Assembly (NCBI RefSeq): GCF_002019665.1
Contig: NZ_KV917375.1
Span: 132,001-196,000, forward strand
DNA length: 64,000 nt
From: Sutcliffiella halmapala
GTDB lineage: Bacteria > Bacillota > Bacilli > Bacillales > Bacillaceae_I
Direction of reading: 5' to 3'
This document shows positions 45,169 through 54,373 of this stretch, one piece after another (within the stretch, counting starts at the first letter, position 1; each line of letters begins with the position of its first letter). The position numbers were made by a program, and so were the translations under genes. The notes under the pieces are model-generated. The model did not search any database and was not told the DNA's origin. It was given only the letters and a program-made list of their open reading frames with translations.

Positions 45169-45350
45169 GGCTCTGTTAAAGACCGCTGTTGATTTCCGCA
45201 CTAGGCTACGCTTTCCGCGGGGCGCTTGTGGAGCCTCCTCGGCTACGCCTGTGGGGTCTCCACAAACCGCTATCTCCCGCAGGAGTCTTCGCCTATTGCT
45301 CCAATCAACAGCTAGGTACTTGAAAATCAACGCTGTACTTTAATAGAGCT
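45169..45350. repeat. MITE-like repeat, most complete copy
   Basis: A 182-base non-coding element with imperfect 27-base terminal inverted repeats. The left end (45169-45195) carries GCTCTGTTAAAG and GCTGTTGATTT; the right end (45324-45350) carries their partners AAATCAACGCTG and CTTTAATAGAGC. The middle is GC-rich with CTCCCGCAGGAG and GGAGCCTCCTCGG. Its right end touches the stop codon of the permease gene. Related copies are at 39079, 40185, 51193 and, decayed, 29301. Confidence 0.75.
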
Positions 45351-46357
45351 TATTTCTTTAATAATAAGTAGATAAAGTAAGGGGCGCCGATTAATGCTAC
45401 CATTATTCCGGCTGCAACTCCTTCTGGCTCCAAAATATTTCTTCCGATCGTATCAGCAACTAGTAGAAGCCATCCACCAATTAAGATGGCGATGGGGATA
45501 AAGAGCTGATTTCTTGGCCCTACTAATGCTTTGGCAATATGCGGTGCCATCAATCCGATAAAGGAGATCCCGCCAGTAACAGAAACGGCAGAGGCAGCAA
45601 GCGCAACCGCAGTTAACAACAAGGTGAGTCGTTCCCTTTCAATAGACAGCCCGACTCCAACGGATGCTGACTCACTCAGACCAAGAAGGTTTAGACGATT
45701 TGCTTTATAGAGTGCAAAAGGAATGAGGAGCACTAACCAAGGGAGGAGCGCCCAAATAAACGGCCAATCTGATCCCCATATATTCCCGGCTAACCATTTG
45801 GCGATGAAGTCTACTTTTGCTCGTTCAGCCGACGAAATAAGGACAATCATCAATCCTGATAGGGCCAATGAAAAACCGACCCCAACAAGCACCAATCGAA
45901 TTGGTTGTAATCCAACTTTTTTATTATAGGAAAATACATATATAAGAATAGCTGTAATTAAAGCACCAATAAAAGCAACAAGTGGGAGCATATAGACAAA
46001 TGACCCAACTTTAATAGGGAAGTATAGAAAAAATACGGCAATGGCAACCCCTGCTCCAGCGTTAATCCCAATAATACCAGGGTCTGCTAAATCATTTCGC
46101 GTAATTCCTTGCAAAATTGCACCAGACAAGGCAAGTGCCATCCCAGCCAATACCGTAATCACGATTCGTGGCAAACGAATGGAAAATAAGACGAATTCTT
46201 CTTTGAATGTACCGTGCCCGAATAGGGTAGGTAATAATCGATCATAAGATAAGGAAGAGTAGCCTAGTCCGACACTGATTGTGATAGTAATGAATATGAG
46301 TGCTAGTAGTAGACAAAGTATCATGCGTTGTTTTTTTATACGAGCTGGATCGATCAT
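45350..46357 (-). CDS. FecCD-family siderophore ABC permease
   Basis: A 335-residue permease with about ten helices and the FecCD signatures GAILQGITRNDLADPGIIGIN (about 81-101) and GGISFIGLMAPHIAKALVGP. It overlaps the preceding permease gene by 4 bases, giving a coupled heterodimeric pore. Its stop codon abuts a MITE-like repeat. Works with the ATPase at 47474 and probably with the orphan binding protein at 38027. Confidence 0.94.
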   Translation of the reverse strand: MIDPARIKKQRMILCLLLALIFITITISVGLGYSSLSYDRLLPTLFGHGTFKEEFVLFSIRLPRIVITVLAGMALALSGAILQGITRNDLADPGIIGINAGAGVAIAVFFLYFPIKVGSFVYMLPLVAFIGALITAILIYVFSYNKKVGLQPIRLVLVGVGFSLALSGLMIVLISSAERAKVDFIAKWLAGNIWGSDWPFIWALLPWLVLLIPFALYKANRLNLLGLSESASVGVGLSIERERLTLLLTAVALAASAVSVTGGISFIGLMAPHIAKALVGPRNQLFIPIAILIGGWLLLVADTIGRNILEPEGVAAGIMVALIGAPYFIYLLLKK

Positions 46358-47385
46358 GAGAATGCCTTGCCCCCTTTACGGACGATAATGAGGAAGAACG
46401 GTAAACCAATGATCGCCATAATTGCCGCCACAGGTGTTTCATATGGGGCGTTAAGAGTACGGCCAAGTGTATCAGCAAATAACATAAAAGTAGCTCCTAC
46501 AATAGCAGACATCGGCAAAATAAAACGGTAATCTGTTCCCACAATGGCACGAACGACATGGGGTACCATCAATCCGATAAACGCCATATTTCCTACGAGT
46601 GCAACCGATGCACCAGCAAGCAAAATGATCACAACAAATAAAATACTTTTGACGTAGATGGTTTTTTGGCCTAAGCCAACAGCGACCTCTTCACTTAAGC
46701 TAAGAATGGTAAGCTGTCTTGATAGATAAAGCGAGATAATAATTCCTACGATAATAAATGGAATGATGATTTGCAATTGTCCCCAGGTTGTCCCTATCAT
46801 CCCGCCAGCCGTCCACATAGAAACATCCTTAGATATTTTAAAGTAAATCCCCACACCCTCTGCGATTGCAAAAAGGAAGGCAGAGACAGCGGCTCCAGCT
46901 AACACGATACGTAGGGGAGAAAATCCGCCCCTTTTCATCGAACCTAACCCAAAAACTAGCGATGCTCCAGCGGCAGCGCCAATAAAGCAAGCAATCATAA
47001 TACCAAAGTAGTTAATCGAAGGAAGAAACGCCATTGTAATCGCGAGTGCGGCATTAGCCCCAGCAGTTAACCCAAGCAACCCTGGATCTGCTAATGGGTT
47101 TCTTGTCATTCCCTGCATAATAGCCCCAGCAACGGATAGAGCAGCTCCTACGAAAATGGCAGCGATTTCACGCGGTAACCGAATTTCACGGATAATATTA
47201 ATTTTATCACCAGTAGCGTTAGACGTTAAAGCTTGCCATACATCTCGTATCGATGTTTCCGCAGCCCCAAATACCATAGCAACAAAAAACATCCCTAGAA
47301 ACACAAGGATTCCAGCGCTGAATTTAAATAAAAATGGAACAGTACGTTGAAGATCTTTCGTCATTTGTCTCATCTCTTTTTTCAT
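46354..47385 (-). CDS. FecCD-family siderophore ABC permease
   Basis: A 343-residue permease with GAIMQGMTRNPLADPGLLGLT and the coupling region VGNMAFIGLMVPHVVRAIVG. Homologous to its downstream neighbour and forming the second half of the membrane channel. The start is uncertain because no good ribosome site precedes ATG 47385; MRQMTKD a few codons in is an alternative. A stable hairpin lies between the ATPase stop and this start. Confidence 0.93.
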   Translation of the reverse strand: MKKEMRQMTKDLQRTVPFLFKFSAGILVFLGMFFVAMVFGAAETSIRDVWQALTSNATGDKINIIREIRLPREIAAIFVGAALSVAGAIMQGMTRNPLADPGLLGLTAGANAALAITMAFLPSINYFGIMIACFIGAAAGASLVFGLGSMKRGGFSPLRIVLAGAAVSAFLFAIAEGVGIYFKISKDVSMWTAGGMIGTTWGQLQIIIPFIIVGIIISLYLSRQLTILSLSEEVAVGLGQKTIYVKSILFVVIILLAGASVALVGNMAFIGLMVPHVVRAIVGTDYRFILPMSAIVGATFMLFADTLGRTLNAPYETPVAAIMAIIGLPFFLIIVRKGGKAFS

Positions 47386-47392
47386 AGAATAA

Positions 47393-47417
47393 GAGGGATT
47401 CTATGAAAGAATCCCTC
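47393..47417 (-). promoter_or_regulatory. Intercistronic hairpin between ATPase and permease genes
   Basis: GAGGGATTCT (47393-47402) pairs with AGAATCCCTC (47408-47417) with a 5-base loop. No U-run follows on the minus strand. It ends 8 bases before the permease ATG, so it may lower translation or protect mRNA ends rather than terminate. Confidence 0.55.
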
Positions 47418-47473
47418 GTACATGCATAGAAACGTTGTCTTTCTTCTTTATACATGAGTGCTCCAATTAACTT

Positions 47474-48319
47474 CTAACTACCTGTAAGTGAATGTATTGG
47501 GGAAGGAGTCATCTCTTTTTCATGAGTGTTTTCCCCTTTTAATAAATTATAAGTAATGCACATTGGTTTGTTTGTTCTAGGGTCGCGACCGATTTCCGCA
47601 TCAATATGAAATACTTGTTTCAATACATCGCGATTGATAACATCCTCACAATCGCCGGCTTTGACAATTTCTCCATCTTTTAATGCGATAATATAATCAG
47701 CAAAACGGGCAGCTTGATTTAAATCGTGAAGCACCATCACAATCGTACGCTCTTGCTCTCTATTAAGCTTTTGTAAAAGTTCTAAAACCTCTAGTTGATG
47801 GGCCATATCTAAGTATGTAGTAGGCTCATCAAGGAAAATAATTTCTGTTTCCTGTGCTAACGCCATCGCAATCCAGACACGTTGACGTTGACCGCCGGAT
47901 AAAGCGTCAACAGGACGGAATTTAAAATCCTTTGTCCCTGTTACTTCTAGTGCCCAGTCGATAACTTCATAGTCCTTTTTCGTTAAGCGACCGAAGCCTT
48001 TTTGATGGGGGAAACGACCATAGGATACTAATTCTCCAACTGTTAATCCACTTGCACTTTCTGGTGTTTGGGGGAGAATCGCCATTTTCTTAGCGAGAAT
48101 TTTTGTATTTTCTTTTGATATATCTTGCCCATCAAGCAACACTGAGCCGGATTGATGCGAAATAATACGGGTAATGGCCTTTAATAAAGTGGATTTTCCA
48201 CAGCCATTCGAACCGATAATAGTAGTAATTTTCTTATCTGGAATTCCGACACTAAGCTCTTTGACTATAAGCTGTTCACCATAGCCGATGTTCAATTCAT
48301 TAGTATATAGGCGAACCAT
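47474..48319 (-). CDS. Siderophore ABC transporter ATPase (YusV/FecE type)
   Basis: A 281-residue ATPase: Walker A GSNGCGKST, Q-loop PQTPE, signature ALSGGQRQR, Walker B IIFLDEPTTYLD and switch VLHDL. Start is the ATG at 48319 (MVRLYTNE) after GGGGGG. Position as first gene of the operon, with a perfect Fur core in the promoter region, fits iron-repressed siderophore uptake. B. subtilis YusV serves several siderophore permeases, and this could do likewise. Confidence 0.93.
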   Translation of the reverse strand: MVRLYTNELNIGYGEQLIVKELSVGIPDKKITTIIGSNGCGKSTLLKAITRIISHQSGSVLLDGQDISKENTKILAKKMAILPQTPESASGLTVGELVSYGRFPHQKGFGRLTKKDYEVIDWALEVTGTKDFKFRPVDALSGGQRQRVWIAMALAQETEIIFLDEPTTYLDMAHQLEVLELLQKLNREQERTIVMVLHDLNQAARFADYIIALKDGEIVKAGDCEDVINRDVLKQVFHIDAEIGRDPRTNKPMCITYNLLKGENTHEKEMTPSPIHSLTGS

Positions 48320-48367
48320 GTTGTAACCCCCCATTTTTTTCAATAAAAATATATATAAATTAAGTAT

Positions 48368-48386
48368 GATAATGATTATCAGTTTC
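48368..48386. promoter_or_regulatory. Fur box before the siderophore transporter
   Basis: Contains the perfect 7-1-7 core TGATAATGATTATCA at 48367-48381, 48 bases upstream of the ATPase start on the minus strand. Confidence 0.9.
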
Positions 48387-48470
48387 GCTCCAATTCTACT
48401 ATAAAACCATCTATTTCTTATGTCAACCATTATTGTGTTGTAAAATTGGCTGAAAAGTCGTATATTTAAG

Positions 48471-48485
48471 TGAGAATGATAATCA
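48471..48485. promoter_or_regulatory. Fur box before the ferredoxin-NADP reductase
   Basis: TGAGAATGATAATCA matches the Fur 7-1-7 motif with two deviations and lies 32 bases before the reductase start. A divergent Fur-controlled pair with the siderophore operon is indicated. Confidence 0.8.
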
Positions 48486-48516
48486 CTTGTAACTAATCGA
48501 CAAGGAGTGGTCGTGA

Positions 48517-49566
48517 ATGGTCGAAAATGAAATTTTGGATGTAACGATAATTGGAGGAGGTCCAGCGGGACTTTACTCTGCTTTTTATAGTGGCTTGCGT
48601 GAAATGAAAGCGAAAATTATTGAATTTCAACCACAATTAGGTGGAAAAATACATGTTTACCCAGAGAAAATGATCTGGGATGTTGGTGGGCAAACGCCAA
48701 TCTCTGGAGCAAAATTAATTGAGCAGCTTGTTCAGCAAGGATTAACGTTCAATCCAGAAGTAGTCCTAAACGAAAAAGTGGAATCGATTACTAAGGGTGA
48801 GGATGATATTTTTATTTTACATACCTCTTCTGGACAAAAACATTATTCCAAAACGGTCATTGTAGCAGTAGGAAGTGGCATATTAAATCCGCAAAAGTTA
48901 ATGATTGAAGGTGCGGAAAGATATGAAGTCTCTAATTTAAACTATACAGTGAAGTCGTTGATGCGATTTAAGGATAAAACGGTCATTATTTCTGGTGGGG
49001 GAAATACGGCAATTGATTGGGCAAATGAATTAGAACCGATTGCGAAGAAGGTTTATTTAACTTATCGGAAGGAAGCTTTATCTGGTCACGAAGCTCAAGT
49101 TTCTCAGTTGTTAAATAGTTCGGCTGAATGCTTCTTTCAAACATCCATCACAAAATTAATTGCATCATCCAATCAAGAAGTAGTGGAACGGGTGGAGCTT
49201 ACGAATAATGAAACTGGTGAAGTTCAGCATCTTGAAATAGATGAAGTAATCATCAATCATGGCTATGAACGCGATTCAAGCTTACTTCAACAGAGTAAAT
49301 TAGATATAGAAATTGAAGAGAATTTTTATATTGCTGGAAATGCGAGCAGTGAGTCGTCGGTCAAAGGATTATACGCTGCTGGGGATATTTTAAAGCATGA
49401 TGGCAAGCTGCATTTAATAGCAGGAACATTTCAAGATGCAGCCAATGCGGTAAATAAAGCAAAGCAATATATTGAACCGGAAGCGTATAAAATGGGAATG
49501 GTATCGTCCCATAACGAAGTCTTTAAAAAGCGTAATCGAGAATTAGTCAAAGAAATGATGAAATAA
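48517..49566 (+). CDS. Ferredoxin/flavodoxin-NADP reductase, YcgT/YumC type
   Basis: A 349-residue thioredoxin-reductase-like flavoprotein without the CxxC disulphide. FAD motif GGGPAGLYSAF (about 13-23), NADP motif SGGGNTAIDWA (about 159-169), and a C-terminal FAD motif YAAGDIL with a final AxYI/K tail. This family reduces ferredoxins and flavodoxins. The Fur box and the divergent siderophore transporter suggest a YcgT-like role in reductive release of iron from siderophores; that role is inferred. Confidence 0.93.
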   Translation: MVENEILDVTIIGGGPAGLYSAFYSGLREMKAKIIEFQPQLGGKIHVYPEKMIWDVGGQTPISGAKLIEQLVQQGLTFNPEVVLNEKVESITKGEDDIFILHTSSGQKHYSKTVIVAVGSGILNPQKLMIEGAERYEVSNLNYTVKSLMRFKDKTVIISGGGNTAIDWANELEPIAKKVYLTYRKEALSGHEAQVSQLLNSSAECFFQTSITKLIASSNQEVVERVELTNNETGEVQHLEIDEVIINHGYERDSSLLQQSKLDIEIEENFYIAGNASSESSVKGLYAAGDILKHDGKLHLIAGTFQDAANAVNKAKQYIEPEAYKMGMVSSHNEVFKKRNRELVKEMMK

Positions 49567-49610
49567 TTATTCCACAGTGGCAAGTTTTTCTGTAATAAAA
49601 TAAAGGAAAA

Positions 49611-49645
49611 AAGATGGACCGAAACAATGTGCTTCGGTCCATCTT
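49611..49645. terminator. Bidirectional terminator
   Basis: AAGATGGACCGAA (49611-49623) and TTCGGTCCATCTT (49633-49645) form a perfect 13-base stem between convergent genes. Confidence 0.92.
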
Positions 49646-49653
49646 TTGGAATA

Positions 49654-50397
49654 CTACCATTCTTTCGGTTCATAATTGAGTTCCGAGAATAGCTGTCTTT
49701 TTTCTTTTTTGGATAAGTCCCGCCACTGTCCCATTGGCAAGTTGTTGAGCTGAATATTCATGATTCTTGTTCGTTGTAATCGATATACCTCGTAGCCTAG
49801 TTCCGCACACATGCGACGAATTTGACGATTTAATCCTTGTGTCAAGGTAATTTGAAAATCAAATTTCGATAGCTGTTCGACTTTACAAGGCAGAGTCTTG
49901 GTCCCTAGTATTTTAACCCCTTCTGACATTTGTTTTACAAAATCAGGCGTAATTGGCTTGTCTACTGAGACAATGTACTCTTTCTCATGGTTATGTTCAG
50001 GACGTAAAATCTCATTAATAATATCTCCGTCATTTGTAAGTAAAATGAGTCCCTCGGATTCTTTATCTAGTCGCCCGATGTGGGACAAGCGCAAAGGATG
50101 ATTAACAAGGTCGATAATATTTCCTTTTACACTCTTTTCAGTAGTACTCGTAATGCCTACTGGTTTATTTAAAGCGATATAAACATTATCCCTAGCGATC
50201 CGAATCAGTTGACCATTTACAAGCACTTCATCGCCTGGTTCAACTTGACTACCAATTTTCGCAACCCTTCCATTTATCTTTACTCTACCTTCTTCAATCA
50301 ATTTATCTGCACCACGTCTAGATGCTACTCCGGAATCACTTATAAATTTATTAATTCGCAGCTTAATCACGTCCTTATGGGAATCATTAAATACCAC
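49654..50397 (-). CDS. RluF/RluB-family 23S rRNA pseudouridine synthase
   Basis: A 247-residue enzyme. The N-terminal S4 RNA-binding domain is [20 protein letters not shown]; the catalytic domain has the aspartate in [20 protein letters not shown] and [20 protein letters not shown]. It isomerises uridine in 23S rRNA, most like RluF. The start is unsure: GTG 50397 gives nine extra residues before the domain, while GTG 50370 lies too close to an AAGGA. Confidence 0.92.
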   Translation of the reverse strand: MVFNDSHKDVIKLRINKFISDSGVASRRGADKLIEEGRVKINGRVAKIGSQVEPGDEVLVNGQLIRIARDNVYIALNKPVGITSTTEKSVKGNIIDLVNHPLRLSHIGRLDKESEGLILLTNDGDIINEILRPEHNHEKEYIVSVDKPITPDFVKQMSEGVKILGTKTLPCKVEQLSKFDFQITLTQGLNRQIRRMCAELGYEVYRLQRTRIMNIQLNNLPMGQWRDLSKKEKRQLFSELNYEPKEW

Positions 50398-50506
50398 ACC
50401 AACTTTTAAATTAGAAAAGTTGACTGGGTTATTTGTTTTTATTTTTATATACTAATCATACAATAAATATTTACAAGCTTACAAATAGAGAGGGGAAGGA
50501 AAACGA

Positions 50507-51061
50507 GTGAGTAGTGAGGTAAAGTTATGCTTATTAAAAACAGATGATTTAATAGATAGTTTTCTTCAAAGCTTTAACCGTTATCAGGAGACAAAACATG
50601 TATATGTTTATAATGGGAGAAACCTAACCTTACAACAAGAAGAATTTACAGACGAATGGGATGAAGCAAAAAAACGACAAATTGTTGCTCATCTGAGAGA
50701 AACAGTGAAGTCTGGGGGAGCAGTTATTAGTGCTAGACAAAATGGAAGGGTAATTGGGTTTTCAGTAATAGAACCTGAGTTTTTTGGTGAAGAAGATGCC
50801 TATTTAGAGTTATCCTACCTCCATATATCTGCAGATAATAGAGGACAAGGGATAGGCGAGCAATTATTCAAAAAAACTCTCCAAACCGCAAAGGAAATTG
50901 GAGCAATAAAGCTTTACATAGGAGCTCACCCAGCTGTTGAAACGCAAGAATTCTACAAAAAAATGGGTTGCATACCAGCAAAAGAAATAAATAGAATCAT
51001 CTACAAAAGAGAACCACGCGATATACAATTAGAAGTAACATGTAATGAAATACAGCCATAG
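50507..51061 (+). CDS. GNAT-family N-acetyltransferase
   Basis: A 184-residue acetyltransferase with the acetyl-CoA loop DNRGQGIGEQLFKKTLQTA (about 125-143) preceded by the LSYLHIS strand and followed by AHPAVETQEFYKKMGC. The first 70 residues are helical and variable, probably the acceptor side. Substrate not predictable. GTG start with GAGGGGAAGG upstream. Transcribed alone. Confidence 0.88.
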   Translation: MSSEVKLCLLKTDDLIDSFLQSFNRYQETKHVYVYNGRNLTLQQEEFTDEWDEAKKRQIVAHLRETVKSGGAVISARQNGRVIGFSVIEPEFFGEEDAYLELSYLHISADNRGQGIGEQLFKKTLQTAKEIGAIKLYIGAHPAVETQEFYKKMGCIPAKEINRIIYKREPRDIQLEVTCNEIQP

Positions 51062-51192
51062 AGTCGACAACAACTAAAAACACGTTTAACAGATACCCTG
51101 CTATATTCAGTAGAGACATCTGTGCAATGTAAAGAAAATTACAGCTTAGCGGAAGTAAAAAAGAGACTAAGGTTAGGTTCATTAATCGGTAT

Positions 51193-51381
51193 GTTTAACC
51201 CGTCTCCCCTGTTGATCGGAGTGCAAGGTGTGAGACTCCTGCGGGAGGAAGGGACAAGGGAGACCCCGCAGGCGAATTTTGCCGAGGAGGCTCCCGGACC
51301 GCCCGCGGAAAGCGAACACCTGGCACGGAGATCTACAGGGTGTTTAATGTGCCACCCTTATTTACAGGGTAGTCTTACTAT
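51193..51381. repeat. MITE-like repeat, reverse orientation
   Basis: GC-rich copy with CTCCTGCGGGAGGAAGG, ACCCCGCAGGCGAATTTTGC, GAGGAGGCTCCCGG and a right end of CACGGAGATCTACAGGGTG. It has the same central features as the element at 45169 in inverse orientation. It lies between the GNAT gene and nupN; 51382-51531 holds nothing else evident. Confidence 0.7.
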
Positions 51382-51531
51382 CAGTATGAAAAATCTAGTG
51401 AATAGAAATAAAGAAAAACTCATGTAAATTATTCCATAAATTTTGTAGAAACTCAGTATTTATCTACTCTTTTTCGAGCAAAGTAGACACTAGGAAAATA
51501 TAATCAGGAAAAAATGTTCATCTTTTAAAAA

Positions 51532-51546
51532 CATATATTGAAAATT
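51532..51546. promoter_or_regulatory. Weak CodY-box candidate upstream of nupN
   Basis: CATATATTGAAAATT matches the CodY motif AATTTTCWGAAAATT at 11 of 15 positions. The B. subtilis nup operon is, to my knowledge, CodY-controlled. Two- to four-mismatch sites are common in AT-rich DNA, so this is tentative. Confidence 0.3.
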
Positions 51547-51624
51547 AAGAGGTTTACGAATATAGTAATGTTAGTAAGGGTTTTCACTTTACTATAAATT
51601 ATAAAAATTTGGGGGAATAAAGGC

Positions 51625-52710
51625 ATGAAAAAGGGTTTACTTGCTACAATTATTACAGTTATGACTATGATGCTCTTTTTAGTTGGTTGCGGCAGTAACG
51701 GCGGCAATGGCGATAAAGCTTCAGATATGAAAATTGGTATGGTTACAGATGCTGGTACAATCGACGATAAATCCTTTAACCAAGGTACTTGGGAAGGTAT
51801 TTTAGAAGTTAGTGAAGAGCTTGGTCTTGAGAAAAAATACTTAAAGCCAGCTGGAACACTTGAGTCTGATTATATGAAAGAAATTACAAACTTATATGAT
51901 GCTGATTTCAAATTCATCGTAACACCAGGATTTAAGTTTGAAACTGCAATTTTTGCTGCACAAAGCCAATTTGAAGATGCTAAATTCGTTCTTATTGATG
52001 GAACACCACATAATGGAGATTTTAATCCTGTTGTAGGTGAAAACACTGTTTCAATCTTCTTTGCAGAGCATGAGGCTGGCTTCTTAGCTGGTGTCGCAAC
52101 TGCATTAGAGCTTAAAGATGGTGAAGCTGGATTTATCGGTGGAATGGAAATTCCTCCAGTTCAAAAATTTAACTGGGGCTTCCAACAAGGTCTTGCATAT
52201 GCAAATGAAAATTTAGGAACAAATGTAACAATGAAAGCTGACAATGTTATTTATCAAGGTACATTTGATGATTTAGCAGCTGGTCAACAAATTGCTGCAC
52301 AAATGTTTGAGCGTGGAGTAGATGTAATTTTCGCAGCAGCTGGTGGAGTAGGTATTGGTGCTATCAACGAAGCGAAAACTCGTGTAGCTGGTGGAGATAA
52401 TGTTTGGATCGTTGGAGTAGACGTTGACCAATATGCAGATGGTATTTATGAAGGGGACAAATCAGTAATCCTTACTTCTGCAACTAAGCAAATTGACAAA
52501 GCTGCTTCCGATATGGTTAAAGCAGAAAAAGACGGCAAGTTCCCAGGTGGGGACACGTTAATTTTCGATGCGAAAAATGACGGTGTTGGTCTTCCAGAAG
52601 AGAACCCGAATCTAAGCGAAGATACAACTGCTAAAGTGAAAGAAATATTTGAACTTATCAAATCTGGAGACGTAACAGTTTCTGGAGAGCAAGGCGATTT
52701 AATTAAGTAA
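51625..52710 (+). CDS. nupN: Nucleoside-binding lipoprotein NupN (BMP family)
   Basis: A 361-residue BMP/PnrA-family lipoprotein. Lipobox LVGCG with Cys22; IGMVTDAGTIDDKSFNQGTW is the classic family start, and the ligand-binding NWGFQQGL and GVDVDQY motifs follow. It binds guanosine or other purine nucleosides and hands them to NupOPQ. A terminator hairpin separates it from nupO, so the binding protein is probably made in excess. ATG start after GGGGG. Confidence 0.93.
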   Translation: MKKGLLATIITVMTMMLFLVGCGSNGGNGDKASDMKIGMVTDAGTIDDKSFNQGTWEGILEVSEELGLEKKYLKPAGTLESDYMKEITNLYDADFKFIVTPGFKFETAIFAAQSQFEDAKFVLIDGTPHNGDFNPVVGENTVSIFFAEHEAGFLAGVATALELKDGEAGFIGGMEIPPVQKFNWGFQQGLAYANENLGTNVTMKADNVIYQGTFDDLAAGQQIAAQMFERGVDVIFAAAGGVGIGAINEAKTRVAGGDNVWIVGVDVDQYADGIYEGDKSVILTSATKQIDKAASDMVKAEKDGKFPGGDTLIFDAKNDGVGLPEENPNLSEDTTAKVKEIFELIKSGDVTVSGEQGDLIK

Positions 52711-52742
52711 TTCTGGTTGAAGTGCTGATAACGTAATAAAGA

Positions 52743-52768
52743 AAAGACGGGTAGTCCCGTCTTTTTTT
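52743..52768 (+). terminator. Partial terminator between nupN and nupO
   Basis: AAAGACGGG (52744-52752) and CCCGTCTTT (52757-52765) with a 4-base loop and a long T-run. It probably trims expression of the downstream genes relative to nupN. Confidence 0.88.
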
Positions 52769-52849
52769 CTGCCTATTTCAGAGGTCAGTTGTCAGTCTTC
52801 TTCACATATAAAGTAACAGCCAATAATTTTGTAAAGGGAGAATCGCTAT

Positions 52850-54373
52850 ATGGAATATGTAGTTGAGATGCTCAATATCAGGAAGGAGTTTCCTGGAATA
52901 GTTGCTAATGATGATATCACGCTTCGTCTTAAACAAGGTGAGATTCATGCCTTACTTGGGGAGAATGGTGCAGGAAAATCAACACTTATGGCAATCCTTT
53001 TCGGTATGTATCAGCCTGATCGAGGCATGATTAAAATTAATGGACAAGAGAAAAAAATTGCCAATCCGAATGTAGCAAATAAGCTTGGAGTAGGCATGGT
53101 ACATCAGCATTTCAAATTAGTAAGTAATTTTACTGTTACGGAAAACATTGTTCTTGGGATGGAGCAACATAAAAATTATGTACTAGATTTGAAGACAGCT
53201 GCAACGAAAATAAAGGACTTATCCAATCAATACGGATTAAACGTAGATCCTTATGCAAAAATCGAGGATATCTCTGTAGGAATGCAACAACGAGTAGAGA
53301 TTTTAAAGATGCTTTATCGTGATGCAAATGTGCTAATTTTGGACGAACCAACTGCTGTTCTAACACCGCAAGAGATAGATGACCTCGGAAAAATTCTGAA
53401 AAATCTAATTGCGGAAGGAAAATCTATAATAATCATTACGCATAAATTAAAAGAAATTAAAGCGATGGCTCATAGATGTACCGTTATTCGTAGAGGAAAA
53501 ACCATTGGGACTGTAGATGTAGCAGAAACAAGTACAGAAAAAATGGCGGAGATGATGGTAGGAAGAGAAGTTTCCTTTAAGGTGGAGAAGGAAGAAAGTA
53601 CACCAGGAGATGTCGTGCTAAAACTGGATTCAGTTACGGTGAAGAACGGGAAAGACATTATAGGTTTGAATAATGTGTCTCTTGAACTAAGAGCAGGAGA
53701 AATTCTCGGAATTGCTGGAGTCGATGGGAATGGACAATCAGAGCTTGTAGAAAGTATTACAGGACTGCGAAATGTGTATTCAGGGTCTATTATGTTTGAA
53801 GGACAAGATATTACTAAATTACCTGTACGTACTAGAATTGCTAAAGGTATTGCCCATATTCCAGAAGACCGTCATAAAAGAGGGTTAGTTCTTGACTACA
53901 CTATTGAAGAAAATATGGTGCTAGAGTTATATCATCGTAAACCTTTCTCCAAAAATGGTCTCTTGAACTACGCTGCTATTAAAAAGCATGCAGAGAATAT
54001 TATTAAAAGTTTCGATGTTCGATCTGGAGAGGGTGGCGCATCCATTGCAAGATCTTTATCAGGAGGAAACCAGCAAAAAGCGGTAATTGGACGTGAAATC
54101 GAGTTGGATCCAACCTTGCTGATTGCTGTTCAACCTACTCGGGGCCTTGATGTTGGTTCTATTGAATATATTCACAAAAGATTAATTGAACAAAGAGACA
54201 AAGGAAAAGCAGTACTTCTTGTTTCTTTAGAATTAGATGAAGTATTAAATGTATCGGATCGCATCGCAATCGTAAACAATGGTGAACTTGTTGGTATCGT
54301 AAATGCATCAGAAACCAACGAGAATGAAATTGGGCTTATGATGGCGGGCGTGAAGAAGGAGGAAGAAAAATGA
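52850..54373 (+). CDS. nupO: Nucleoside ABC transporter ATPase NupO
   Basis: A 507-residue protein with two fused ATPase domains. Domain 1 has GENGAGKST, a VHQHFKLV Q-loop and ILDEPTAVLTP; domain 2 has the degenerate GVDGNGQSE Walker A, LSGGNQQKAVI signature and a modified Walker B region (LLIAVQPTRGLDVG). This asymmetry is usual for sugar/nucleoside-type ATPases. Overlaps nupP by 4 bases. Confidence 0.94.
   Translation: MEYVVEMLNIRKEFPGIVANDDITLRLKQGEIHALLGENGAGKSTLMAILFGMYQPDRGMIKINGQEKKIANPNVANKLGVGMVHQHFKLVSNFTVTENIVLGMEQHKNYVLDLKTAATKIKDLSNQYGLNVDPYAKIEDISVGMQQRVEILKMLYRDANVLILDEPTAVLTPQEIDDLGKILKNLIAEGKSIIIITHKLKEIKAMAHRCTVIRRGKTIGTVDVAETSTEKMAEMMVGREVSFKVEKEESTPGDVVLKLDSVTVKNGKDIIGLNNVSLELRAGEILGIAGVDGNGQSELVESITGLRNVYSGSIMFEGQDITKLPVRTRIAKGIAHIPEDRHKRGLVLDYTIEENMVLELYHRKPFSKNGLLNYAAIKKHAENIIKSFDVRSGEGGASIARSLSGGNQQKAVIGREIELDPTLLIAVQPTRGLDVGSIEYIHKRLIEQRDKGKAVLLVSLELDEVLNVSDRIAIVNNGELVGIVNASETNENEIGLMMAGVKKEEEK

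Noticed and set aside
45077-45343. An 88-codon frame across the MITE-like repeat
   Set aside because: It arises from the terminator and the GC-rich core of the repeat; other copies do not keep the frame.
51122-51427. A 101-codon frame upstream of nupN
   Set aside because: It runs through the GC-rich repeat copy and is not preserved in other copies.
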